Under the pieces are notes generated by a model that was not told the origin of the DNA, did no database searches, and saw only the letters and a list, made by a program, of their open reading frames with translations. From Bacillota bacterium (GTDB lineage: Bacteria; Bacillota; Clostridia; Christensenellales; SZUA-584), in contig JAEYPO010000040.1 of NCBI GenBank assembly GCA_023410595.1, forward strand, positions 48,108-112,107: DNA of 64,000 nucleotides. Reading direction: 5' to 3'. Positions within the stretch are counted from its first letter, which is position 1; every line of letters begins with the position of its first letter. Of this stretch, positions 18,501 through 24,822 are shown in pieces. The translations under genes were made by a program, and so were the position numbers.

Positions 18501-19961
18501 CGTAACGGGCTGGCCGCCGCAGACTATGGCAACAGCTTCTTTTGGTGTGCATGCTATACGTTTATTCCACAGATCGACAAGCGTCTCGCCCTGAGGGAAC
18601 GCCATATCAGTATCATTGAAGCGTTCAATTATCCTGTCGCGTTCCTCGCCGCTCATCAGTTCAAGCATAAAGAGCGGCTTGTCCTGATGCTCAATGATAT
18701 CCGACAGTATATTTGTCATATGGAAGTGGAAATACTCTATCTCCTTCTCCGAGAAGAACGGCGTCTGATGGTCATAATCAACGATGAACTTGCCGTTGTT
18801 TTCACGGTCGTTGACGTGAATAGAGAGCGAATTCGCCTGATATCCGCTGAAATGCCAGCGGCCTTCGTAAGTAAACTGCTCCGTATTTTTCTGGAAGTTG
18901 CCTATCTGATAGGAAAGCGTTACGTCATAAAGCGAATCAAGGCCTTTATGTTGTTTTCTGAGCTCCTGCATTAGCAAATCATACGGGTATTTCTGATGCT
19001 TCAGCGCGGAAAACCACTGATTGGAGGCTACCTGGGCGAACTCTATGAACGGAAGCTCGTCCATTATCTCGATGCGTATAGGCACAGTGGATACAAACAT
19101 TCCAAAAGTGCCCTTTGCGTGCAGCGACGTCCTGTTCGCAACCGGCGCGCCTATAATGATATCCTTTTTGCCGGTTATGCGGTTTATATGTATGGCGAGC
19201 GCCGAAAGGAACAACGAGAAAGGTGATATGCCAGCCGCATTGCAGAACGAACGTATCTGCGACGACAGCTTTGCGGGCATCACGTACGCCTTGCGCTCCG
19301 CCTTTGTGCTGAAATAGTTTGCCTTTTTTTGTTTGATTACCGTGGGTTCGGGAAGCTCATTAAACCTTTTAAGCCAATACTGCTGGTCGTATTCGAATCT
19401 TTTGGATTTAAGGTATTCCTGCTCGTCACGTATATACTCAAGATATGAGCGCAGCTTAAACTCAGAGCCTTCTTTTCCGCCGAGAAGACTCTGATAGTTC
19501 TCCATGACCTGATTGCCGAAGTCTATTATAGCGAGACCGTCCGAGATGATATGGTGGAACTTGACATACAGCCATCCCTCCTGCTCATTGAGCTTAATCA
19601 TCGCGAAATAATAAAGGTTACTGTCTATAAGCGGCATGGGAGCCTGCGTCTGCATCGCGTCCCATTTATAAAGGTTTTTCACACCTCGATCTGTGAAATC
19701 GAGACAATCGATCTTACAATATTGGTAATCGGCAACATATTGATAAGGCACGCCGCCCTCTAAGCCTAACCGAAGGCGGGCCGACTCGTTATCCCTCAGA
19801 AAGACGTTTACCGCGCGTTCCAGCAGAGCGTAGTCCAGTTTGCCTTTTATTTTAAGCGTGCCGGCATTGTTCCACATTCCCGTGCCCGGGTGCAGTTTTT
19901 CCGTATACCATATTCTTTGCTGAGGATGAGTAAGAGCATAATGCTGTTGTTTTTCACTCAT
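12594..19961 (-). CDS. Two-module NRPS with terminal reductase (C-A-T-C-A-T-R)
   Basis: A 2455-residue synthetase. C1 (about 8-425, HHIISDG with H136/H137), A1 (about 455-935, YTSGSTGQPKG, NFYGPTE, GKVDR), T1 (Ser993 in GGDSL), C2 (about 1060-1490, HHIISDA with Ala1179 in place of the usual Gly), A2 (about 1500-1985, YTSGSTGVPKG, SVYGPAE, GKVNR), T2 (Ser2025 in GGDSL) and a thioester reductase R (about 2093-2455, GVTGYLG, catalytic Tyr2258/Lys2262 in YVKSK). A leading C domain plus the upstream acyl ligase and ACP indicate lipo-initiation. The R domain should release the dipeptide as an aldehyde (or alcohol). No epimerisation or thioesterase domain is seen. The start at 19961 has AGGA eight bases upstream; an upstream start six codons earlier is possible. 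Confidence 0.95.
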   Translation of the reverse strand: MSEKQQHYALTHPQQRIWYTEKLHPGTGMWNNAGTLKIKGKLDYALLERAVNVFLRDNESARLRLGLEGGVPYQYVADYQYCKIDCLDFTDRGVKNLYKWDAMQTQAPMPLIDSNLYYFAMIKLNEQEGWLYVKFHHIISDGLAIIDFGNQVMENYQSLLGGKEGSEFKLRSYLEYIRDEQEYLKSKRFEYDQQYWLKRFNELPEPTVIKQKKANYFSTKAERKAYVMPAKLSSQIRSFCNAAGISPFSLFLSALAIHINRITGKKDIIIGAPVANRTSLHAKGTFGMFVSTVPIRIEIMDELPFIEFAQVASNQWFSALKHQKYPYDLLMQELRKQHKGLDSLYDVTLSYQIGNFQKNTEQFTYEGRWHFSGYQANSLSIHVNDRENNGKFIVDYDHQTPFFSEKEIEYFHFHMTNILSDIIEHQDKPLFMLELMSGEERDRIIERFNDTDMAFPQGETLVDLWNKRIACTPKEAVAIVCGGQPVTYGELEERSTALAAHLKKHGVKADSIVGLFVNRTTDYCVSLLAILKAGGAFLPLDAELPQDRIAYMLTDSRVKAVLVSPELEHRCQGFNLLTIKTDTIEICEEQLVSDCTPSSLAYVIYTSGSTGQPKGVQIEHRSIVHFVYSLNKIWEFAQGAKLLCAASISFDISVMEVLLAFMNGATLVLAQEHEVNIPKNMARLIKAEGVNMMVVTPGRMELLLSDIHGAECLRDFREIGLGGDVLSEKLLEKVQGCTRARITNFYGPTEITVCATCMNVTKSRVPSIGRPMPNVKTYILDEHRNPVPIGVPGELYIGGFGLSRGYINKPGLTAEKFVDSPFIPGQKLYRTGDLARWYPLGEIEFLGRIDKQVKIRGYRIEPGEIENFLMQVPGVTACAVTDRTDASGRRFLCAYLCGDPPKRSKVRAELMRNLPAYMIPSCFVKIDSLPYNSSGKVDRDSLPEPGEDIMALKEDFAAPETATEQILADIWSDVLKMGRIGRDDSFFDIGGDSLTIVSVMVKVTQEFHVDISLEEVYRCPRLADLAALIDAAEQTSYLPLKPAPKAEDYPVSSAQQRMWVLMQGMPDSTAYNIPVAFSIRGRLDKAKLGRTFKALINRHDALRTSFVLKDSELRQIINGSVSFELADMKCAREELDGTLKGLIQPFDLERAPLMRAAVIETGKDEHVLFIDMHHIISDARTMDILLKDAADIYEGNTPQRNEIEYKDYAVWQQDFMESESMAVQRDYWQGALSGELPLLNLHTDRQRPAAQRFEGARVAFNISADITEKLRLFAQQKGATLFMAALAVYNVLLSKYTGQEDIIVGTPVSGRKREEVLDVAGVFLNTIPLRSFPRGELSFTEFFDEVYHNTVAAFTHSEYPLEKIISDLALPRDISRNPLFDTMLVYSKDAFRFSLEGLECMHYPFDPGIAKLDFTLELYEQDGGLSCQLEYNTRLFRKSTIKRISRHLCRLFEICVNEPNIRLCDVSVLSQEELRQVTQGFNRTDAPLDSNKTIQSIFEDLAVSQGDKTALIVGDETITFSELNIRANRIALKLRESGVGRNTIVGLCIRRSFDLMAGILGVLKAGGGYLPLDPTYPPERLAFMLSDSGAKVLLTDGSADFHSPGVEIDLREIKDMGLCNNLPPIDKSEDAAYVIYTSGSTGVPKGTVLLRSGLVNLYEGTKTSVAYDTDQISISITTISFDIFVMDAVLPLLKGCTAAMCTEEELRQPHLLAARIESAGDCFLQTTPTRMRILMGDAAFRSAAAKYLRKIVLGGEEFTLSLLNMLKKYTKAKIISVYGPAETTVFCTSKDLSNTSHITIGRPIANTRMYILDKYLRPVPIGVLGEVFISGACVANGYINREELNKKKYLPDPFWPGHVMYASGDICAFMPNGEMEIRGRVDFQVKIRGMRIELGEIEAAIRSVKGVKEAVVKDWGEGADRYLCAYYAMSRNVDPETIREHLGSRLPAYMVPSFFIGMKELPTTPNGKVNRKELLKPERNKDFKKLAKRGDMSDMERKMVRVWSRVLKTGNIGPEDNFFALGGDSLGVIKVQASILQYGWTIRTKDFYECETLRVLCGRLNQQSTEPAPKALKEKTKPVYIPEYAHLIKARLKNVLLTGVTGYLGAHMLEQLSRLQGTHIYCLVRGRDIKTCERYLKEVLAFYFGMEECSRIMKSVTVLKGNVAEPYLGLEGQSKLNLDTVLHSAAITDHVGRYEEFYRTNVAGTKHAIELAQALGAAMLHVSTCSVSGTYYINAPAKKGEFDESCLYVGQNYADNVYVKSKFQAEEAVLEALNKGLNARIFRVGLLTGTVDGRFQIKPEKNAFANRIRAMCAVGCVPIGMLGARVEMTPVEACAEAIIKLAKTESKHPVFHVYNDNEMTLGDIVALLEQCGYMIEVLSDGEFMRRMALLSRKGELSPLTGLIDDLNSKETANITVSGKATKGLLASLGFAWPEINADYMVRFVNSINSRQSKEI

Positions 19962-20056
19962 AAGTACGTTCCTAACCACCGATTCGTTATTTCATGCCTT
20001 TAAAGTTCTTTTCGGTAAATACTACCTTATATTACTGCCAAAATTCCTTTTGGTTT

Positions 20057-20692
20057 TTATATCAGCCCAAGTTCTTCGGTTACGATCTCTGCCGTGAATT
20101 CCGCCGTTTGCGCGCAAACGGCGGCCTCATATCCGGGCAGACAGTCTAGCGAAGCAAACCTGCAGCCCTTAGCGTTGGTTACTATACCGTCTTGAGTCGG
20201 ATAGACGGTTATGCTGTCAAGCGCGCTTATCCCGGAGCCTGTAAACTTAAGATAAGCTTCCTTGAGCGTCCATATCTTGAAGAACAGCTTGTCCCTGTAC
20301 TGTGCGGAAGCGAGAGCCTCCCTCTCTTCCGCAGACATTATGCGCCTCATTACTCCGTCGGAGAAAGGCCTGACCATTTCGACGTCGACGCCCACCGGCC
20401 CACTGTTTACCGCGCACATAGCGACAAGCCCCGAATGGCTTATATTGAAATGAATGTTTTTTGTGTTTTTAAGATTCGGCTTTCCGTTGTGTTCAGTGCC
20501 CCAGTCCTCAGCCTTAGGCTCTATTCCGTATGTACGTTTCAGGGCATAACATAACAGGCGGTGAGCTGTAAGCGCCGCCTGTGCGTCTTTTTTATAACGC
20601 ATCCGCTCTATCCTTGCGCGTTTTTCCGGGCTCATGAGCGGCCAGTTTTCGGCCGCTGCGTCCCCTGCAACCTCAGCAAAAAAAACCTTCAT
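20057..20692 (-). CDS. Sfp-type 4'-phosphopantetheinyl transferase
   Basis: A 211-residue enzyme that transfers phosphopantetheine from CoA to carrier-protein serines. The family motifs are present: NISHSG, the magnesium-binding GVDVE, and the WTLKEAYLK block. Length and arrangement match the broad-specificity Sfp group. Its ATG overlaps the stop of the ACP gene (20689-20692). It most likely activates the ACP and the two NRPS carrier domains of this operon. Confidence 0.93.
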   Translation of the reverse strand: MKVFFAEVAGDAAAENWPLMSPEKRARIERMRYKKDAQAALTAHRLLCYALKRTYGIEPKAEDWGTEHNGKPNLKNTKNIHFNISHSGLVAMCAVNSGPVGVDVEMVRPFSDGVMRRIMSAEEREALASAQYRDKLFFKIWTLKEAYLKFTGSGISALDSITVYPTQDGIVTNAKGCRFASLDCLPGYEAAVCAQTAEFTAEIVTEELGLI

Positions 20693-20913
20693 CCATTATT
20701 TTCCAAATAAATTATTATATCTTTAACCTTTGAAAACTTTCTTATATCCTTTTCAGGCACCTCTACATTAAAAGCGACCTCGAAAGCGCACACAAGCTCC
20801 ACGAGATCGAGGGAATTTATATTAAGATCTGAAAGCAGCTCCGTATCGGGAGTTATATCCACGCCTTTACAGTCGATATTTTCTTCTATTATCTCTTTTA
20901 CCTTTTCAAACAT
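20689..20913 (-). CDS. Stand-alone acyl carrier protein
   Basis: A 74-residue acidic helical carrier protein. The phosphopantetheine attachment site is Ser34 in NINSLDLVELV, an NSL form of the usual DSL. It overlaps the acyl ligase gene upstream by eight bases and the PPTase gene downstream by four. In this context it should carry the fatty acid activated by the ligase and present it to the first condensation domain of the NRPS; it is unlikely to be the housekeeping fatty-acid ACP. Confidence 0.9.
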   Translation of the reverse strand: MFEKVKEIIEENIDCKGVDITPDTELLSDLNINSLDLVELVCAFEVAFNVEVPEKDIRKFSKVKDIIIYLENNG

Positions 20914-22591
20914 CTGTTTTGCATTCCTCCGCTACTTTATAACGTATAATCTTCTTAGTCGAAGTTTTAGGAAATTCCCTGTCGCGCAGCTCAAATTTGC
21001 GCACCTTTTTGTAATATATAAGCTTCTGATTCGCTTTGTCTATCTCTTCCTGCACGGCCTTATACAGCGCGTCCTTATCCATGCCTTTTCTTGCCTCCGG
21101 ATCGGGATATACAAGCGCCATAAGCATATCACCCGGCGCTTCTTTCACCATCGCCTCGGCTATAACGGGGCTCTTGCAAAGCAGCTCCTCTATCTCTTCG
21201 GGCATGACGTTTTTCCCGTTCTGAAGCACTATCAGGTCCTTGCATCTGCCTGTTACATACAGGAAACCGTCGCCGTCCAAATACCCCAGGTCTCCCGTCT
21301 TGTACCACCCGTTATCGAACGCCTCGGAGGTGGCTTCCTCGTCGTCGAGATATCCGGCCATTACGTTTTCGCCTTTTACAAGTATCTGCCCCTCTTCGCT
21401 TATGCGGACGCTGCAGCATGACAATACGGGCCCTACCGACTTATCCTTATGGCTTTCGTTGCGGTTGGCCGCTATTATCGGAGAACACTCCGTCGTACCG
21501 TAGCCCTGAAGCACCTTAATGCCAAAATCGCGAAAGCCCTTAACGAGCGCGGGGTCAAGACGCGCCCCGCCGCATACGATAAGCTTAAGCCTGCCGCCGA
21601 AGGACTCGTGTATTTCATGAAACAGCTTTTGTTTTATGTCTATTCCCACCGCGGAAAGCGCGTTGCCTAAGGCGATCCCTGTTTTAAGCTTTCCTTCCTT
21701 GCCCTGTTTTTTCACGCTTTCCCATATCCGCTTGTAAAAAGTGTCGAGATACAGCGGCACAAGCACCATAATGGTGGGCCTGAACGCAGCAAAACAGGCG
21801 TGGAGCTGCTTTACGCCTGAGCAGAACGCAATAGTGCATCCCCGCAGTATAGGCGAGAATATCCCCCCCACGTCTTCATACGAATGGTTTATCGGAAGCA
21901 CCGACAGCAGCGTGTCCTCTTCCTTATAAAGTATATTTTCGCACGCGGCCACTATATTTGACGCTATGCTGCGATGCGTAAGCATGACGCCCTTGCTCGC
22001 TCCCGTAGTGCCCGACGTAAAAAGTATCGAACAGGCGCGCTCCCGGTCGATCTCGGTATCCGAATAAAGATCCCGCCCGCCGCTCATCATCTCTCTGCCG
22101 AGCCTTTTGAGTTCGCCGAGCGTTTTCTTTCCCGCGCCTTTGTCCGTGAACGAAACCGTGAGTAATTCAGGCATTGACTCGGAAACGAAGGCCGCTTCTT
22201 CTTTGTAAGTGTCAGAAAAAATAAAAGTGCCGGCGCCGGAGCGCTTGATAAAGAAAAGTATATCATCCTTGCCGAGTTCTTTGTCCAGTGGAACTACGGT
22301 AATATTGCTGTTTACTATGGCAAAATAGCTGAGCACCCATTGATATGAGTTTTCGCCGATCAGCGCTATGCGAGTACCGGAAAGCCCAAGCCCAATAAGA
22401 GCGTTACTGAGCGCACGCAAATCATCGCCGAACTGAGCGTAAGTGACTGAATCGCATTCTGAATTATCCGTCAAAGTCTTAAACGCTTCTTTTTTCTCGT
22501 AAAGACGGATACTTCTGTCGGTAAGCTCTTTCAGGTCACGAATGTGTTCCGTTACGTACAAGGGATATTTCCTCACAAACATGCCCCCCAT
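20906..22591 (-). CDS. Fatty acyl-AMP ligase / acyl-ACP synthetase
   Basis: A 561-residue member of the adenylate-forming family. Motifs include ILFTSGTTGASKGV (P-loop), QGYGTTECSP, the TGDLGYLDGDGF loop and the C-terminal KNVMPEEIEE segment. It resembles long-chain acyl-CoA synthetases, and its overlap with an ACP gene suggests that the acyl adenylate is loaded on that ACP. It is first in the biosynthetic operon; a promoter with short 5' leader lies directly upstream. The ATG at 22591 lacks a good ribosome site, and a second ATG three codons in is possible. Acyl chain length cannot be read from sequence. Confidence 0.9.
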   Translation of the reverse strand: MGGMFVRKYPLYVTEHIRDLKELTDRSIRLYEKKEAFKTLTDNSECDSVTYAQFGDDLRALSNALIGLGLSGTRIALIGENSYQWVLSYFAIVNSNITVVPLDKELGKDDILFFIKRSGAGTFIFSDTYKEEAAFVSESMPELLTVSFTDKGAGKKTLGELKRLGREMMSGGRDLYSDTEIDRERACSILFTSGTTGASKGVMLTHRSIASNIVAACENILYKEEDTLLSVLPINHSYEDVGGIFSPILRGCTIAFCSGVKQLHACFAAFRPTIMVLVPLYLDTFYKRIWESVKKQGKEGKLKTGIALGNALSAVGIDIKQKLFHEIHESFGGRLKLIVCGGARLDPALVKGFRDFGIKVLQGYGTTECSPIIAANRNESHKDKSVGPVLSCCSVRISEEGQILVKGENVMAGYLDDEEATSEAFDNGWYKTGDLGYLDGDGFLYVTGRCKDLIVLQNGKNVMPEEIEELLCKSPVIAEAMVKEAPGDMLMALVYPDPEARKGMDKDALYKAVQEEIDKANQKLIYYKKVRKFELRDREFPKTSTKKIIRYKVAEECKTDV

Positions 22592-22599
22592 CCGATATT

Positions 22600-22616
22600 C
22601 TGTTGTACTTCAACAG
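22600..22616. promoter_or_regulatory. Palindrome over the -10/start region, candidate operator
   Basis: CTGTTG (22600-22605) and CAACAG (22611-22616) are perfect inverted arms with a 5-base centre. They overlap the last base pairs of the -10 box and the expected transcription start of the NRPS operon, where a bound regulator would block polymerase. The regulator is not identified. Confidence 0.4.
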
Positions 22617-22643
22617 TTTAGCATATATTTTCCTAGCTTTCAA
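22615..22643 (-). promoter_or_regulatory. Extended -10 promoter of the NRPS operon
   Basis: On the minus strand TTGAAA (22643-22638), a 17-base spacer and TGCTAAACT (-10 box 22620-22615 with an extended TG) lie 24 bases before the first ATG of the acyl ligase. The predicted start of transcription near 22608 leaves a leader of only about 16 bases. Confidence 0.6.
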
Positions 22644-22667
22644 CAAAAACCACAAATTATGCTATGC

Positions 22668-22685
22668 ACATATACATATATATGT
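22668..22685. repeat. AT-rich palindrome upstream of the NRPS promoter
   Basis: ACATATA (22668-22674) and TATATGT (22679-22685) are perfect inverted arms with a 4-base centre, about 25 bases upstream of the -35 box of the NRPS operon. It could be an activator site or simply AT-rich spacer. Confidence 0.3.
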
Positions 22686-22736
22686 AGTCATTTTCACATT
22701 TGTTATCGTTTTTTGTATAAATATAAGATAGTATGC

Positions 22737-23384
22737 CTAGCGTTTTATGGAAACCGCTGTTTTTCCGTATTTTTCGCACTTGCGAAGAAAATATTCTATG
22801 CTTTTAAGCTCTTCATCTACGGCTTGCTGCGTAAGATCGCCTCTGCCTAAGCGGTCACAAAAGCACAGCAGCGCTACTTCCCCTGGATCCGTTTCCTTTA
22901 CCATGCTTTTCAGGTCTGCAAAAGGCAGATGCTTTGTTACATATAGCAGCTGCATATGCCAGCGCACCAAGGCGCTGACTCTTTTTATCAACCCTTCATC
23001 CCCGGTGCACGCCTTAAGAAAATCGCGGGCCAATATTTCGCCCGCGACGTCGTGCTCGTAAGCGGTTATCCTGCCGCTTCTTATTTTCGTATTCGTTATC
23101 TTTCCCAAATCGTGCAGCAGCGCGGCCCACATAAGCGCAAGGGGATCATTGCTTAACAGCCTCTTTTGGGCAGCGCTATCTACAACGAGCATCGTATGGT
23201 TCCATACGTTGCCCTCGGGATGATGTACGGGCGACTGGGGAATATCTTTCAATCGCGTAAGCAGAGCGAATGGATAGCCAACCGGGAACTGCCCTTCTTC
23301 CACAAGAGCATTGAAATAAACCGAGGGCTTATCATCCCCAGTCAGATGTTTTTCAAATTCCTTAAAAAACTTTGAAGCATCCAT
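22737..23384 (-). CDS. HD domain phosphohydrolase
   Basis: A 215-residue protein with a metal-binding HD domain: His in NVWNHTMLV, the HDLGK pair and a later conserved His/Asp stretch (TAYEHDVAG). It resembles the HD part of tRNA nucleotidyltransferase/phosphohydrolase proteins, without a nucleotidyltransferase domain. The likely activity is hydrolysis of a phosphate ester or nucleotide; substrate is unknown. It is a separate unit just upstream of the NRPS operon promoter and is probably unrelated to it. Confidence 0.8.
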   Translation of the reverse strand: MDASKFFKEFEKHLTGDDKPSVYFNALVEEGQFPVGYPFALLTRLKDIPQSPVHHPEGNVWNHTMLVVDSAAQKRLLSNDPLALMWAALLHDLGKITNTKIRSGRITAYEHDVAGEILARDFLKACTGDEGLIKRVSALVRWHMQLLYVTKHLPFADLKSMVKETDPGEVALLCFCDRLGRGDLTQQAVDEELKSIEYFLRKCEKYGKTAVSIKR

Positions 23385-23440
23385 ATCACAAATATTATCG
23401 TTTTTATGCGCGGGCTTTATTCACAGCGGCTTTCAGGTTA

Positions 23441-23463
23441 ACAAAAAGGAGCCCGCAGGCTCC
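23441..23463 (-). terminator. Intrinsic terminator after the triple-repeat membrane protein gene
   Basis: On the minus strand GGAGCC, a four-base loop and GGCTCC are followed by TTTTTG. It lies 11 bases beyond the stop at 23474. Confidence 0.8.
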
Positions 23464-23473
23464 GGCAGCGCGC

Positions 23474-24001
23474 TTACTGTTTTACGTCTTTGCCGCCCGT
23501 ATTGCTTTCTCCCTCCCTCGCCGCGACTTTCACTATGTTTATTATTATGGCCGTTATCGGTACCAGCAGGAATATGAGCCACGCTATTCGCCAGGCGCCG
23601 AGCAGCGTGCCCAGCAGCATGAACACAATGGTTGCAAACAACGCCGAGAGCCCAACTACAGAGCCGTCTAAGTCCTTCTTCTTGAATATGTCGAATACTA
23701 TTGCGGCAATGGGTATTGCAAGGAATACCAGCCATCCGGGGTGCCATTTATTAAGACCAAAGCCGAGAGCGAAATACGCGGCTGCCGCAAGTATTGCGAT
23801 AAGCCCGATAACGGCCCCGGACAAATCCTTATTCCTGGATGTAATATCCATCACTATTGCGGTCAAAGGCACCGCAAGGAAAACAAGCCACGCGTAACGC
23901 CAGCTGCCGGGTATTATAAAACCGAGCAGAAAGAAGCAGACGGCGGCAAGTATGGCTACGAGCCCTGTCACCAGCCCGGGCAGCTCATTTTTCTTCGCCA
24001 T
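23474..24001 (-). CDS. Integral membrane protein made of three tandem two-helix repeats
   Basis: A 175-residue hydrophobic protein of unknown function. The same unit of about 55 residues occurs three times: a GLxAILAA-type helix, a short loop with Trp, then a WLVFLAIPxxAIV-type helix, separated by polar linkers (TSRNKDLSG, KKKDLDG). This gives six membrane helices. The start at 24001 has GAGG upstream at proper spacing, better than an ATG three codons earlier. A terminator follows. The gene stands alone between ExoIII and the HD protein, so its context gives no role. Confidence 0.78.
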   Translation of the reverse strand: MAKKNELPGLVTGLVAILAAVCFFLLGFIIPGSWRYAWLVFLAVPLTAIVMDITSRNKDLSGAVIGLIAILAAAAYFALGFGLNKWHPGWLVFLAIPIAAIVFDIFKKKDLDGSVVGLSALFATIVFMLLGTLLGAWRIAWLIFLLVPITAIIINIVKVAAREGESNTGGKDVKQ

Positions 24002-24072
24002 AAGAAGCACCTCACTATGGATATATTAAACAATACTTATCCATGTCATCATACCATCTTTATGCAACATGG

Positions 24073-24822
24073 TCAAAATATATCGAGCTCGACGGGGCAG
24101 TGGTCCGAACCGTACACATTGCTTAAAATTTTAACGTCCCCAAGCTCGCTTTTCAGGCGCTCTGATATGCATACGTAATCGAGGCGCCATCCGACGTTCC
24201 TTGCCCGCGCGTTGGAGAAAAATGACCAGTACGTATACGCGTCCTTCGCGCCGGGGTAAAGCGTTCTGAACGAGTCGATGAACCCCGAGCCGAGCAGCTC
24301 AGAAAAGCTTTCCCTCTCCTCATCGGTAAACCCGGCGTGCCTGCGGTTGGAGGAAGCGTTTTTTATATCTATCGTTTTATGCGCGACGTTGAAGTCGCCG
24401 ACTGCGATGAGCGGCTTGCGCCCGTCCAGCGATTTAAGGTACGCTCTGAAGCGCTTGTCCCATTCGAGCCTGTATTCAAGCCGCTTTAATCCCTCACCCG
24501 AGTTGGGGACATATACGTTAACGGCAAAGAAGTCTTTATACTCGAGCGTAATAACCCGCCCCTCGGTATCGCCGTCCTCTTCGCCCAGTCCGTACGATAC
24601 GTTTACTGGCTTCTGGCGGGAAAACACCGCCGTGCCGGAGTAGCCTTTTTTCTCCGCATCGTTCCAAAACTCACTGTATCCTTCGGCAAGCACGCTCTCT
24701 CCCTGCTGCATCTTTGTTTCCTGTATGCAGAACACATCCGCCTGCGATTCGCGGAAGAAGTCCATGAACCCCTTGCCCATGCATGAACGCAGACCGTTAA
24801 CGTTCCACGTTATTATCTTCAC
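24073..24822 (-). CDS. xth: Exodeoxyribonuclease III (AP endonuclease)
   Basis: A 249-residue enzyme of the ExoIII/APE1 family, acting in base-excision repair at abasic sites. Key motifs are TWNVNGLRS at the N-terminus, IQETK (metal-binding Glu), VNVYVPNSGEGL, GDFNVAH, and the C-terminal YGSDHCPVELD with catalytic His/Asp. Full family length. Its ATG overlaps the stop of the MsrAB gene (24819-24822), so the two repair functions, for DNA and oxidised protein, are translated together. Confidence 0.94.
   Translation of the reverse strand: MKIITWNVNGLRSCMGKGFMDFFRESQADVFCIQETKMQQGESVLAEGYSEFWNDAEKKGYSGTAVFSRQKPVNVSYGLGEEDGDTEGRVITLEYKDFFAVNVYVPNSGEGLKRLEYRLEWDKRFRAYLKSLDGRKPLIAVGDFNVAHKTIDIKNASSNRRHAGFTDEERESFSELLGSGFIDSFRTLYPGAKDAYTYWSFFSNARARNVGWRLDYVCISERLKSELGDVKILSNVYGSDHCPVELDIF

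Noticed and set aside
22668..22700. AT-rich palindrome as a replication or attachment site
   Set aside because: It is short and alone, without DnaA boxes, integrase gene or repeats nearby; a regulator site or chance is more likely.
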